From positions 62,001 through 126,000 of the forward strand of contig NZ_QLLT01000006.1 in the NCBI RefSeq assembly GCF_003259315.1: 64,000 nucleotides of DNA, given 5' to 3'. The DNA comes from Kitasatospora sp. SolWspMP-SS2h. GTDB lineage: Bacteria; Actinomycetota; Actinomycetes; Streptomycetales; Streptomycetaceae. Positions 43,499 to 52,380 of the stretch are shown in pieces. The position numbers and the translations under genes are program-made. Numbering within the stretch: position 1 is the stretch's first letter; each line of letters starts with the position of its first letter. The notes beneath the pieces are model-generated. The model saw nothing but the letters and a program-made list of their open reading frames with translations, ran no database searches and was not told the origin of the DNA.

Positions 43499-44644
43499 AT
43501 GCACAAGACCCTCATCGTCACCAACGACTTCCCGCCCAGGCCCGGCGGAATCCAGGCGTTCGTGCACAACATGGCCGTCCGGCAGCCCGCCGGGTCGGTC
43601 GTGGTGTACGCCTCCACCTGGCGGGACGGCCGGGAGGCCGCCGAGTTCGACGCCCGGCAGCCCTTCCCGGTGATCCGGGACCGGACGAGGATGATGGTCC
43701 CGACACCGCGGGTGGCCCGCCGCGCCGCCGAGATCCTCCGGGCGGAGGGCTGCGCCTCGGTCTGGTTCGGCGCCGCCGCCCCGCTCGGCCTGATGGCCCC
43801 CGCGCTGCGCCGGGCCGGTGCCGGACGGCTGCTCGGCATGACCCACGGGCACGAGGCCGCCTGGGCCCAACTCCCGGTCTCCGCCCAGCTGCTGCGCCGG
43901 ATCGGGGCCGGGACGGACGTGCTGACCTACCTCGGCGAGTACACTCGCGCCCGGATCGCCCGGGCGGTCGGCCCGGCCGCCGCCCGCCGGATGGTCCAAC
44001 TGCCGCCCGGCGTCGACGAGTCCACCTTCCGGCCGGACTCCGGCGGGGACGCGGTGCGGGCCCGGCTCGGGCTCAGCGACCGGCCGGTGGTGGTCTGCGT
44101 GTCGCGGCTGGTGCCGCGCAAGGGCCAGGACACGCTGATCCGGGCCCTGCCGCGGGTGCTGGCCGCCCAGCCCGACGCGGTGCTGCTGATCGTCGGCGGC
44201 GGGCCGTACCGGGCCGAGCTGGAGAAGCTCGTCGACACGGTGGGCGTCCGCTCCTCGGTGGTCTTCACCGGCGCGGTGCCCTGGGAGGAACTGCCCGCGC
44301 ACTACGGGGCCGGCGACGTCTTCGCCATGCCCTGCCGCACCCGCCGGGGCGGCCTGGACGTCGAGGGCCTGGGCATCGTCTACCTGGAGGCGTCCGCGAC
44401 CGGACTGCCGGTGGTCGCCGGGGACTCGGGCGGGGCGCCGGACGCAGTCCGCGAGGGCGAGACCGGGTACGTGGTGCCGGGCGTGGGCGGTGAGGCGCTG
44501 CTCGCGGAACGGCTGGTGCGGCTGCTGGGCGACGAGGGGCTGCGCCGCGAGCTGGGCGAGGCCGGGCGCGCGTGGGTGCACGCGGCCTGGCGCTGGGACA
44601 TGCTCGCGGAGCGGCTCACGGGGCTGCTGTCGCCCGAGCGGTAG
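43499..44644 (+). CDS. GT4 family glycosyltransferase (PimB'-like)
   Basis: A 381-aa GT-B enzyme. The N-terminal PPRPGGIQAFVHNMA glycine loop and the C-terminal donor site (VSRLVPRKGQDTLI, GGGPYRAEL, GLGIVYLEASATGLPVV with the two-Glu motif) match GDP-mannose-dependent mannosyltransferases such as PimB'. ATG 43499 gives MHKTLIVTNDFPP. Probable role: second mannosylation of phosphatidylinositol or a similar glycolipid. Confidence 0.9.
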   Translation: MHKTLIVTNDFPPRPGGIQAFVHNMAVRQPAGSVVVYASTWRDGREAAEFDARQPFPVIRDRTRMMVPTPRVARRAAEILRAEGCASVWFGAAAPLGLMAPALRRAGAGRLLGMTHGHEAAWAQLPVSAQLLRRIGAGTDVLTYLGEYTRARIARAVGPAAARRMVQLPPGVDESTFRPDSGGDAVRARLGLSDRPVVVCVSRLVPRKGQDTLIRALPRVLAAQPDAVLLIVGGGPYRAELEKLVDTVGVRSSVVFTGAVPWEELPAHYGAGDVFAMPCRTRRGGLDVEGLGIVYLEASATGLPVVAGDSGGAPDAVREGETGYVVPGVGGEALLAERLVRLLGDEGLRRELGEAGRAWVHAAWRWDMLAERLTGLLSPER

Positions 44645-44661
44645 GCCGGCGGGACGGGAGG

Positions 44662-44699
44662 CGGGCCCGGCCGCGCGGTTCCCCGCGCCCCCGGGCCCG
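44662..44699. terminator. Convergent terminator containing a dispersed repeat
   Basis: CGGGCCCGG (44662-44670) pairs with CCGGGCCCG (44691-44699). The interior, GCGCGGTTCCCCGCGCCCC, is the streptomycete-type repeat seen also inside cobS (about 4177-4200). It lies between the convergent GT4 and acyl-CoA synthetase genes. Confidence 0.7.
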
Positions 44700-44714
44700 T
44701 CTCACCTGGCCGTC

Positions 44715-46511
44715 TCACCTGGTGTAGAGCGCCTCGACCTCGGCGGCGAAGTCCTTGAGGACGACGTTGCGCTTGAGCTTGAGGGAGGGCGTGAGGTGGC
44801 CGCCGGCCTCGGTGAAGGTGGTGGTGAGGAGGCGGAACTTCTTCACCGCCTCGGCGTGCGAGACGGCCTGGTTGCCGTCGTCGATCGCGGCCTGGACGGC
44901 GGCGAGCAGGTCGGGGTCGTCGCGGAGCTGTTCGACGGTGGCGTCGGCGGGCTTGCCGTTGAGGGCCTTCCAGCGCGGGAAGAACTCGTCGTCCACGGTG
45001 ACCAGGCAGGCGATGAAGGGCCTGCGGTCGCCGACCACCATGACCTCGCCGACGATCGCGTGGGCGCGGATCCGGTCCTCGATCACCGCGGGGGCGACGT
45101 TCTTGCCGCCGGCGGTGACGATGATCTCCTTCTTGCGGCCGGTGATGGTCAGGTAGCCCTCGTCGTCCAGCGAGCCGAGGTCGCCGGTGGCGAACCAGCC
45201 GTCCCGCAGGGCGTCGGCGGTGGCGGCGGGGTTGTTCCAGTAGCCGGTGAAGACCTGCGGGCCCTTGAGCAGGACCTCGCCGTCCTCGGCGATCCGGACC
45301 GCGGAGCCGGGCAGCGGCTGGCCGACGGTGCCGATCTTCGGCTTGTCGTGCGGGTTGAAGGCGGTCGCGGCGCAGGACTCGGTGAGGCCGTAGCCCTCCA
45401 GGACGACGAAGCCGATGCCGCGGTAGAAGTGGCCGAGCCGCTCGCCGAGCGGGGCGCCGCCGGAGATGGCGTACCGGCAGCGCCCGCCGAGGGCGCTGCG
45501 GAGCTTGCGGTAGACCAGCCGGTCGAAGACCGCGTGCCGCAGGCGCAGGCCGAGCGGGGGGCGGCCGGTGTCGAGGGCGCGGCTGTAGGCGACGGCGGTG
45601 TCGGCGGCGCGGTCGAAGATCCCGCCCTTGCCGTCGGACTGGGCCTTGGCGCGGGCGGTGTTGTAGACCTTCTCGAAGACCCGGGGGACGCCGAGGATCA
45701 GGGTCGGCTTGAAGGAGCCGAGCTCCTCGGTGACGTTCTTGACGTCGGAGACGTGGCCGAGCTTGACCGGGGCGATGGCGGCGGCGATCTCGGCGATCCG
45801 GCCGAGCACGTGGGCCAGCGGCAGGAACAGCAGGACGGAGGACTCGCCGGTGCGGAACAGCTCGGGCATCCGGGCGGTGACGTTGCCCAGTTCGGCGAGG
45901 AAGTTGCCGTGGGTGAGCTGGCAGCCCTTGGGGCGGCCGGTGGTGCCGGAGGTGTAGACGATGGTGGCGATCGAGTCCGGCCCGGCCAGCGCCCGGCGTT
46001 CGGCGATCACCGCGTCGTCCACGCCGGCGCCGGCCAGGGTCAGGGCCGCGATGCCGCCCCGCTCGATCTGCCAGGTGTGCGCCAGCCCGGGCAGGGCGCC
46101 GCGGACGTCGTCGACCACGGCGGCGTGCTGGTCGGTCTCGGTGACGACGGCGAGGGCGCCGGAGTCGCCGAGGATCCACTGCACCTGCTCGGCGGAGGAG
46201 GTCTCGTACACCGGGACGGTGATCGCGCCGGCGGTCCAGATCGCGAAGTCGAGCAGCGTCCACTCGTAGCGGGTGCGGGACATCACGGCGACCCGGTCGC
46301 CGGGGGCGACGCCGGTGGCGACCAGGCCCTTGGCGACGGCGTGCACCTCGGCGAGGAACTGGGCGGCGGTGAGGTCCTGCCACTGCCCGGCGGACTTGCG
46401 GCTGAGCACAGCGACGCCCGGGTGCCGCTCCGCGTTCTGGTGGACCAGGTCGGCGAGGTTGCCGTCGCTCGGTACCTGGTAGCGGGCCGGAAGGCTGAAC
46501 TCGTCGAGCAA
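44715..46511 (-). CDS. Long-chain fatty-acid--CoA ligase (FadD15-like)
   Basis: A 598-aa adenylate-forming enzyme activating fatty acids to acyl-CoA. AMP/ATP motifs are YTSGTTGRPKGCQLTHGN, GYGLTESCAATAFN and WFATGDLGSLDDEGYLTITGRKKE. The length and C-terminal region (LTPSLKLKRNVVLKDF) fit the FadD15/long-chain group. The TTG start (MLDEFSLPARYQVP) follows GAGGAG at 8 nt; no ATG or GTG gives the intact N-terminus. Confidence 0.93.
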   Translation of the reverse strand: MLDEFSLPARYQVPSDGNLADLVHQNAERHPGVAVLSRKSAGQWQDLTAAQFLAEVHAVAKGLVATGVAPGDRVAVMSRTRYEWTLLDFAIWTAGAITVPVYETSSAEQVQWILGDSGALAVVTETDQHAAVVDDVRGALPGLAHTWQIERGGIAALTLAGAGVDDAVIAERRALAGPDSIATIVYTSGTTGRPKGCQLTHGNFLAELGNVTARMPELFRTGESSVLLFLPLAHVLGRIAEIAAAIAPVKLGHVSDVKNVTEELGSFKPTLILGVPRVFEKVYNTARAKAQSDGKGGIFDRAADTAVAYSRALDTGRPPLGLRLRHAVFDRLVYRKLRSALGGRCRYAISGGAPLGERLGHFYRGIGFVVLEGYGLTESCAATAFNPHDKPKIGTVGQPLPGSAVRIAEDGEVLLKGPQVFTGYWNNPAATADALRDGWFATGDLGSLDDEGYLTITGRKKEIIVTAGGKNVAPAVIEDRIRAHAIVGEVMVVGDRRPFIACLVTVDDEFFPRWKALNGKPADATVEQLRDDPDLLAAVQAAIDDGNQAVSHAEAVKKFRLLTTTFTEAGGHLTPSLKLKRNVVLKDFAAEVEALYTR

Positions 46512-46759
46512 GACTGCTCCTCGTCTGCGACGCTGCGGGACGACTGGACGTTACTGCCGGGTAGGCGGATTCGGCCAGGGGGGTCGGCCCGGGTGTTCCG
46601 ATCGTCACACCGCAGGTCGGAAGGGCGGGTGGACCGAACCGAACCCTACGGCAGCGCGGAGGTGACCCGCCGGTAGGTGCCCGCGCGGGAAGCGGGCGGC
46701 CCCGCCCGCGATAGCCTCTGCTGGGCGCACAGCAGCACAGGGAGATCGCGGAGGCCGCA

Positions 46760-47191
46760 ATGGCGGAGCACACCAGGTCGAGCATTGTCATCGACGCCAC
46801 CCCGGCCGAGGTCATGGCGGTGATCGCCGACTTCGCCGCCTACCCGGAGTGGACCGGCGAGGTGAAGGAGATCGACGTCCTGGAGACCGGCCCCGACGGC
46901 CGCGCCGCCAAGGTGCGGCTGCTGCTGGACGCCGGCGCGATCCGCGACGAGCACACCCTGGCCTACACCTGGGACGGCGACCGCGAGGTCGGCTGGACGC
47001 TGGTCAGCAGCCAGATGCTGCGCGCCCTGGACGGCTCGTACGCGCTCGCCGCCGCCGACAAGGGCACCGAGGTCACCTACCAGCTGGCCGTGGACGTCAA
47101 GATCCCGATGCTCGGCATGATCAAGCGCAAGGCCGAGAAGGTCATCATCGACCGGGCCCTGGCCGGCCTGAAGAAGCGCGTCGAGGGCTGA
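46760..47191 (+). CDS. SRPBCC (START/cyclase-like) family protein
   Basis: A 143-aa protein with the START-like lipid-binding fold: TRSSIVIDATPAEVMAVIADFAAYPEWTG at the start, strand LGWTLV-like core (EVGWTLVSSQML) and a C-terminal helix, KAEKVIIDRALAGLKKRVEG. No active-site residues can be named. The next gene follows within 8 nt, so the two form an operon with an ArsA-like protein. Confidence 0.85.
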   Translation: MAEHTRSSIVIDATPAEVMAVIADFAAYPEWTGEVKEIDVLETGPDGRAAKVRLLLDAGAIRDEHTLAYTWDGDREVGWTLVSSQMLRALDGSYALAAADKGTEVTYQLAVDVKIPMLGMIKRKAEKVIIDRALAGLKKRVEG

Positions 47192-47199
47192 TCCGGCTC

Positions 47200-48366
47200 G
47201 TGGCCACCCGCACCGTACTGGTCACCGGCCCGGAGTCCGCCCGGATCGCCGCCGCCACCGCCCTGCACCACGCCCGGCGGGGCAGCGACACCCTGCTGCT
47301 GGCCGCCGACGACCCGCACCGCACCGCCGACGACCTGCTCGGCGTCCGGCTCGGCCCCGAGCCCGTCGAGCTGGAACCGCACCTGGCCGCCGCCCGGCTC
47401 GACGAGCAGGCCGCCTTCCGGACCGCCCTCGACGGCTACCGCGACCGGCTCGCCCCCGCGCTCGACCTGATCGGCGCCCAGCCGCTCGACCCCGACGAAC
47501 TCGCCCCGCTGCCCGGCACCCGGGCCCTCGCCCTGCTGCGCGCCCTGCCCCGGGCCAAGGCCGAGGTGCTGGTGGTCGCCGCCCCGCCGCCCGCCGAACT
47601 GATCGCCACCCTCGCGCTGCCCGCCCAACTGGAGCGCTACCTGGCCCGGCTGCTGCCCGAGCAGCGCCAGGCCGCCCGCGCGCTGCGCCCGCTGCTGGCC
47701 AACCTGGCCGGCGTCCCGATGCCCACCGACCGGCTGTTCGAGGCCCGGGCCGCCGCCTCCGCCGCGCTCGCCGAGGCCGCCGCCGCGATCACCGCCCCCG
47801 GCACCACCGTCCGCCTGGTGCTGGACGCCGCCCGGCCCGCCCCCCGGGCGCTGGCCCGGATCAGGGCCGGGCTGGCCCTGCACGGCCTGCCGCTGGACGC
47901 CGTCGTCGCGCACGGCGCGCTGCCCGCCGCCGCGCTCGGCTCCGCGGACCCCTGGCTGGCCGCCACGGCCGCCCGGCAGGACGAGCAACTGGCCGCTGTC
48001 GCCGAGCAGTTGGGCGAAGTCCCGGTGCTGGTCGCCCGGCAGCCCGACGGCGGCCCGGAGGCGCTGGCCGAACGGCTCTACGCCGCCGGCGCCCCCCGGC
48101 CGCCCGCCCCCGCCGACCCGCGGGTCGAGGACCGGCTGGCCGCCGAGAACCGGCTGCTCTGGCACCTGCCGCTGCCCGGCGCCGACCGGGGCGACCTGGA
48201 ACTGCTGCGCCGCGGCGACGAGTTGGTGCTCGGCGTCGGAGGTTACCGGCGGGTCCTGGCACTCCCGTCCGCCCTGCGCCGTTGCACGGTCAGCGGGGCC
48301 GGGCTGGCGGACGGGGTGCTGTCGGTGCGGTTCACGCCCGATCCCGCGCTGTGGCCGCGGGGCTAG
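47200..48366 (+). CDS. ArsA-like P-loop protein with degenerate Walker A
   Basis: A 388-aa protein shaped like an actinobacterial ArsA/GET3-type ATPase, ending in the HSP20-like C-terminal domain of that family (LWHLPLPGADRGDLELL, then ELVLGVGGYRRVLALP). The first strand TVLVTGPESARIAAATAL stands where GKGGVGKTT is expected, so the nucleotide-binding lysines are missing. It is probably a non-hydrolysing homologue. GTG 47200 is used; CTG 47188, overlapping the upstream stop as CTGA, is an in-frame alternative. Confidence 0.75.
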   Translation: MATRTVLVTGPESARIAAATALHHARRGSDTLLLAADDPHRTADDLLGVRLGPEPVELEPHLAAARLDEQAAFRTALDGYRDRLAPALDLIGAQPLDPDELAPLPGTRALALLRALPRAKAEVLVVAAPPPAELIATLALPAQLERYLARLLPEQRQAARALRPLLANLAGVPMPTDRLFEARAAASAALAEAAAAITAPGTTVRLVLDAARPAPRALARIRAGLALHGLPLDAVVAHGALPAAALGSADPWLAATAARQDEQLAAVAEQLGEVPVLVARQPDGGPEALAERLYAAGAPRPPAPADPRVEDRLAAENRLLWHLPLPGADRGDLELLRRGDELVLGVGGYRRVLALPSALRRCTVSGAGLADGVLSVRFTPDPALWPRG

Positions 48367-48394
48367 CCGGTACCGAGGGACGAGGAGTGGCGCG

Positions 48395-48772
48395 GTGAGC
48401 ACGGAACAGCAGGACCAGGAGCAGGGCCAGGACCCGGGCCAGGAGCAGGACCCGGGCCAGGAGCAGGAGCAGGAGCAGGGCCGGGAGCGGGAGCAGGGCC
48501 AGGAGCGGCCCGGCGGCGCGGGGGAGTTCGCGCCGCTGGTGGAGGAGGTGCGGAAGTTCGCCACCGCACTGGGCGGCAAGGCCGTGGAGTTCGGCGGCCG
48601 GCTGCGCGAGTCGAACCCCGAGGTGTACGGCCACCTCGCCGCCGCCGGCGGGGAGTTGCTGGCCGCCTACCGGGCCGCCGTGGCCGGGCACGAACGGAGC
48701 TGGTCCGCGCCCCAACACGCCGGGACCGAACGGGTGGACCTGGACGGGGCCGCCGAAGCCCCCGACAAGTAG
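48395..48772 (+). CDS. DUF5304-like small protein with Gln/Glu-rich N-terminus
   Basis: A 125-aa product: a repetitive Gln/Glu/Gly/Pro segment (about 5-40) encoded by CAGGAGCAGGACCCGGGC-type tandem repeats, then a conserved-looking helical domain (FAPLVEEVRKFATALGGKAVEF). GTG 48395 lies 28 nt after the ArsA-like gene and ends the operon. It resembles the streptomycete DUF5304 family. Function unknown. Confidence 0.65.
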   Translation: MSTEQQDQEQGQDPGQEQDPGQEQEQEQGREREQGQERPGGAGEFAPLVEEVRKFATALGGKAVEFGGRLRESNPEVYGHLAAAGGELLAAYRAAVAGHERSWSAPQHAGTERVDLDGAAEAPDK

Positions 48773-48788
48773 TTAAGGCGGCCGAATG

Positions 48789-48833
48789 GCATTGTCACGC
48801 TAGGGTGGCAATGCATTACCGAACGGTACCGTT
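48789..48833. promoter_or_regulatory. glkA promoter with two palindromes
   Basis: An imperfect 26-bp palindrome (48789-48814; arms GCATTG-x-CAC and GTG-x-CAATGC around CTAG, 11 of 13 pairs) overlaps a TAGGGT -10-like hexamer at 48801-48806. A second, perfect 12-bp palindrome, AACGGTACCGTT, follows at 48822-48833. Together they look like repressor sites on the glucokinase promoter. The regulator is not identifiable here. Confidence 0.6.
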
Positions 48834-48916
48834 GGTATGACTTCTGAAGGCACCATGACCAATGGGTCGGGAATTGCCTTCGAATAATGTACGCCAGGCT
48901 GTATACGTGGGTACCC

Positions 48917-48940
48917 CTCAGCGGGTACGGTTCCGCTGAG
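48917..48940 (+). other. Hairpin in the glkA 5' leader
   Basis: CTCAGCGG (48917-48924) and CCGCTGAG (48933-48940) form an 8-bp perfect stem with an 8-nt loop, 28 nt before the glkA ATG. It is too close to the gene to be a terminator for the upstream operon; a leader structure affecting mRNA stability or translation is possible. Confidence 0.5.
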
Positions 48941-48968
48941 CGGGAACGAGTGAATAGCTGAGGGACAC

Positions 48969-49910
48969 ATGGCTCTGACCATCGGCGTGGACGTCGGCGG
49001 TACCAAGATCGCAGCAGGCGTGGTCGACGAGTCCGGCGAGATTCTGGCCAAGACCCGGGTGCCCACCCCGGCCGACCCCCAGTGGGCGGTCGACGCCATC
49101 GCCCAGGGCGTACGGGAGTTGAAGGACCAGTTTCCCGACGTCGCGGCGGTCGGCGTCGGCGCCCCCGGCTTCGTCAACCGGGACCGCTCCACCGTCCTGA
49201 TGGCGCCCAACATCGCCTGGGAGAACGAGCCCCTCAAGCAGCGCGTCGAGGAACTCACCGGCCTGGAGACCGTCGTCGAGAACGACGCCAACTGCGCCGC
49301 CTGGGCCGAGTTCCGGTTCGGCGCCGCCGCCGAGTACGAGGACATGGTCCTGATCACCGTCGGCACCGGCATCGGCGGCGGCATCGTCCTCGACGGTCGG
49401 CTGCACCGCGGCCGGTTCGGCGTGGCCGGCGAGATCGGCCACCTGAACATGGTCCCCGACGGCCTGGAGTGCGGCTGCGGCGGCCACGGCTGCTGGGAGC
49501 AGTACGGCTCCGGGCGGGCGCTGCGCCGCTACGGCCGCGAGCGCGCCGCCGCCGACCCGATCGCCGGCAAGCGGATGCTCGAACTCAACGACGGCGTCGC
49601 CGAGACCATCCGCGGCATCCACATCACCGAGGCCGCCGAGGAGGGCGACGCGCTGGCGCTGTCCTGCTACGCCGAGCTCGCCGACTGGCTCGGCCGCGGC
49701 ATGGCCGACCTCGCCGCGCTGTTCGACCCGGGCGTCTTCGTCCTCGGCGGCGGCGTCTCCGACTCCGGCAACCTGCTGCTCGACCCGGTCGCGGCGAGCT
49801 TCGGGACGTACCTGACCGGCGGCCCGGCCCGGCCCCGCGCCAACGTGGTGCTGGCGTCGATGGGTTCGGCCGCGGGCATCGCCGGCGCGGCCGACCTGGC
49901 CCGGATCTGA
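48969..49910 (+). CDS. glkA: ROK family glucokinase
   Basis: ATP-dependent glucose kinase. In Streptomyces, GlkA also mediates carbon catabolite repression. The 313-aa protein has ATP-binding DVGGTKIAAG, the catalytic segment VENDANCAAWAEF, TVGTGIGGGIVLDG, the sugar-binding GEIGHLNM, and the ROK zinc site CGCGGHGC. ATG 48969 gives MALTIGVDVGG. A long promoter region with palindromes precedes it and a large hairpin follows. Confidence 0.95.
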   Translation: MALTIGVDVGGTKIAAGVVDESGEILAKTRVPTPADPQWAVDAIAQGVRELKDQFPDVAAVGVGAPGFVNRDRSTVLMAPNIAWENEPLKQRVEELTGLETVVENDANCAAWAEFRFGAAAEYEDMVLITVGTGIGGGIVLDGRLHRGRFGVAGEIGHLNMVPDGLECGCGGHGCWEQYGSGRALRRYGRERAAADPIAGKRMLELNDGVAETIRGIHITEAAEEGDALALSCYAELADWLGRGMADLAALFDPGVFVLGGGVSDSGNLLLDPVAASFGTYLTGGPARPRANVVLASMGSAAGIAGAADLARI

Positions 49911-49942
49911 CGCGCGGGCGCACCGCGCGGAGAAGCGGAGAA

Positions 49943-50005
49943 CAGGGGCGCGGGGCCGGGCACGCGGCGGCGGGTGAACGCCGCGCACCCGGCCCCGCGC
50001 CCCTG
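49943..50005 (+). terminator. glkA terminator
   Basis: An 18-bp perfect stem (49943-49960 with 49988-50005) whose loop contains a further GCGGCG/CGCCGC hairpin; 33 nt after the glkA stop. The arms include the GGGGCGCGGGG motif of the dispersed repeat. Confidence 0.85.
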
Positions 50006-50097
50006 CTCGCGCACCGCCGCCCGCCCGTCCCCGGGCCCCTCCCCGCGCGCCCGGTTTTTCGCGCTGCGCGCGCCCGGCGCCTGTTACTGTCGGTCAG

Positions 50098-50871
50098 GTG
50101 ACGGACACTGAGGCTGGGTTGGCGTCCTCCGGGGTGGAGCCGGACGGGGCGCGGCGGGTGCGGGTGCTGAGCTACAACGTGCGGTCGCTGCGGGACGACC
50201 GGGCCGCGGTGGCCCGGGTGATCCGGGCCTGCGAGCCGGACGTGGTGTGCGTGCAGGAGTCGCCCCGCTACTGGAAGACCGAGAAGGCGGCGGCCTGGCT
50301 CGCCCACCGGACCGGGACGGTGATCCTGGCCGGCGGCGGACGGGTGGCGGCCGGACCGCTGCTGCTGGGGAACCTGCGGGTCGACCTGCTGGAGCTGCGG
50401 GACGCGCTGCTGCCGAAGACCCGCGGGCTGCACGCCCGCGGCTTCGCCAGTGCGCTGCTGCGGATCGGCGGCAGCCGCCCGTTCTCGGTGACCAGCTGCC
50501 ACCTGAGCCTCGAACCGGCCGAGCGGCTGCGGCAGTTCGCCCTGCTGCGGGCCCAACTCCGCCCCGGCGAACCGGGCGTGATCGCCGGAGACTTCAACGA
50601 GCCCCCGGAAGGGCCGGGTTGGCGCGCCCTCGCGGCGGAACTCACCGACGCGCACGCCAAGGCCCCCTGGGGCGGGACGTACACCTCGGTGCCCAAGCAG
50701 CCCTACCAGCGGATCGACGGGGTGTTCGCCACCCCGGACGTCGAGGTGCTGGGCTGCGGCGTGCCCTACCCGCTGCCGGGCGTCACGGAGGCGGACCTGC
50801 GGGCGGCCACCGACCACCTGCCGGTGCTCGCGACGCTGCGCATCCCCGCGCCGGAGCAGACCGCGCCGTAG
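50098..50871 (+). CDS. Endonuclease/exonuclease/phosphatase (EEP) family protein
   Basis: A 257-aa metal-dependent phosphoesterase of the DNase I-like fold: VLSYNVRSLRDD, CVQESPRYW (metal-binding Glu), SCHLSLEPAERLRQF, GDFNEPPEGPGW and TDHLPVLATL (catalytic His). No signal peptide, so probably cytoplasmic. Substrate (nucleic acid or phospholipid headgroup) cannot be told. GTG 50098 start. It is followed by a short GAGC tandem repeat. Confidence 0.88.
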   Translation: MTDTEAGLASSGVEPDGARRVRVLSYNVRSLRDDRAAVARVIRACEPDVVCVQESPRYWKTEKAAAWLAHRTGTVILAGGGRVAAGPLLLGNLRVDLLELRDALLPKTRGLHARGFASALLRIGGSRPFSVTSCHLSLEPAERLRQFALLRAQLRPGEPGVIAGDFNEPPEGPGWRALAAELTDAHAKAPWGGTYTSVPKQPYQRIDGVFATPDVEVLGCGVPYPLPGVTEADLRAATDHLPVLATLRIPAPEQTAP

Positions 50872-50951
50872 CGAGCGAGCGAGCGAGCCGGCCGGGCGGG
50901 GCGCGGTGGGCGGGGCCGGGCGGTCGTCCGGCCCCGGGCGGCGCGGCCCGC

Positions 50952-51590
50952 TCAGACCACGGCGCCGCCGTTCGGGTCCTCCGGCTCGTCCTCGTCGCGG
51001 TCCTTCATCCGGGCCACCAGGGTGCCGAAGCCGCCCAGGAAGGACAGGATGCCGACCCAGGCGGGCCAGCCGGAGACCTCGCGCCAGACCACCGCGTCGA
51101 ACAGCAGCAGCGCCGGCCCGCCCAGCACCGCCAGCCAGGCGAACTTGGCGGTGGTGTCGGCGGCGGGCAGCGGCGGGGGCTCCGGCGGCACGAAGTGGCC
51201 CTCGTCCTCGTCCTCGGCCGGCGTGTAGTCGCGCGGTCCGTCCCCCGGCCGGGGGACCGGGCGCGGCGTGAAGTCGCCCAGGCCGCCGTTGCTGGTGGTG
51301 GGGGCGGTCGGGCCCCGCCGCCCCCGCTCCCGCTCGTCCTGCGCCCGCAGGTTCTCCACCTCGGGCCAGGCCGGATCGGTGAGGTCGACCGGATCGTCGA
51401 ACTGGGCGACCAGCGCGGCGAAGATCGCGTCCTGCTCGGCCTGGCTGCCCGCGGCGGGGCGGCGCGGAGCCGGTTCGGGCCCGGCCCCGACGGCCCCGGC
51501 GGCCTCCGACCCGGCGGTCTCCGGCCCGGCCGCCTGGGAGTCCTCGCGGGGCAGGTCCTCGTCGTCGTTCGCCTTGCTGGTCTCGTTCAC
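50952..51590 (-). CDS. Membrane protein with acidic cytoplasmic domain, unknown function
   Basis: A 212-aa protein. The N-terminal ~145 residues are acidic and Pro-rich, with a conserved-looking segment, AEQDAIFAALVAQFDDP. Two membrane helices follow (AWLAVLGGPALLLFDAVV and WVGILSFLGGFGTLVA), then an acidic tail. GTG 51590 (MNETSKANDDEDLP) lies 10 nt after the hydrolase gene, indicating an operon. No family recognised with certainty. Confidence 0.75.
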   Translation of the reverse strand: MNETSKANDDEDLPREDSQAAGPETAGSEAAGAVGAGPEPAPRRPAAGSQAEQDAIFAALVAQFDDPVDLTDPAWPEVENLRAQDERERGRRGPTAPTTSNGGLGDFTPRPVPRPGDGPRDYTPAEDEDEGHFVPPEPPPLPAADTTAKFAWLAVLGGPALLLFDAVVWREVSGWPAWVGILSFLGGFGTLVARMKDRDEDEPEDPNGGAVV

Positions 51591-51600
51591 ATTCGGCCTT

Positions 51601-52380
51601 TCAGCCCGAGTGGTTCCCGGCATCGACCGCCGCTGCCGGGGCCAGCCGCCGGACGAAGTCGAGGCTCGCCCCGAAGATCAGACCGGCGTCGTGGTCCAGC
51701 GTGGCCACGTGGAAGCTGCGGTCGAGCAGCAGCTCCGTCACATCGGTCGAGGATATCCGGGCGAGCACCATGGCCGAGTTGCGCGGCGAGACCACGTGGT
51801 CCTGCGGACTGTGCATCAGCAGAACCGGCTGGGTCACCGCCGGCATTCCCGCCCGGGCGCTCTCCCACAGCCGGGCCAGCGACCAGGCGGCGTGCAGCGG
51901 GACGCGGTCGTAGCCGACCTCGGCGGCGCCCGGCAGGGCGATGTCGCCGGCCACGCCGGGCCGCGAGGGGACCAGGTGGCGCAGGACCGGGAGAAGTACC
52001 GTCGCGGGGTTGTCGGAACGCACCGAGGGGTTGACGAGCACCAGTCCGGAGATCCGCCCGCCGTGCTTCGCGGCGAGCTTCAGGGCCAGCGAACCGCCCA
52101 TCGACAGCGCGCAGACGAAGACCTGCTCGCAGTCGGCCGCCAGTTCCTCGAAGGCCGTCTCGACGGTGGCGTACCAGTCCTCCCAGCGGGTCGGCTGGAG
52201 GTCCTGCCAGCGGGTGCCGTGGCCCGGCAGCAGCGGGACGGAGACGGCCAGGCCCGCCTCGGCCAGGTGTTCGGCCCAGGGGCGCATGGACTGCGGGGAA
52301 CCGGTGAAACCGTGGACCAGCAGCACACCGACCGGACCGCCCGCTCGGCGGTACGGCTCGGCTCCCGGTAGCAGCGGCAT
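51601..52380 (-). CDS. Alpha/beta hydrolase (carboxylesterase/monoacylglycerol-lipase-like)
   Basis: A 259-aa serine hydrolase: VLLVHGFTGSPQSM (oxyanion loop), nucleophile in CALSMGGSLALKLA, Asp in SPQDHVVSP and His in RSFHVATLDHD. The layout matches thermostable carboxylesterase Est30-type enzymes. ATG 52380 has AGGAG at suitable spacing. It precedes and is probably co-transcribed with the small membrane protein gene, and is divergent from plsC, suggesting lipid turnover. Confidence 0.9.
   Translation of the reverse strand: MPLLPGAEPYRRAGGPVGVLLVHGFTGSPQSMRPWAEHLAEAGLAVSVPLLPGHGTRWQDLQPTRWEDWYATVETAFEELAADCEQVFVCALSMGGSLALKLAAKHGGRISGLVLVNPSVRSDNPATVLLPVLRHLVPSRPGVAGDIALPGAAEVGYDRVPLHAAWSLARLWESARAGMPAVTQPVLLMHSPQDHVVSPRNSAMVLARISSTDVTELLLDRSFHVATLDHDAGLIFGASLDFVRRLAPAAAVDAGNHSG

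Noticed and set aside
47200..48366. Arsenic-resistance ATPase
   Set aside because: Walker A is missing, metal-binding cysteines are not evident, and no arsenic genes are adjacent.
50871..50890. Biologically meaningful GAGC repeat
   Set aside because: A four-unit microsatellite after a stop codon with no structure; likely slippage.
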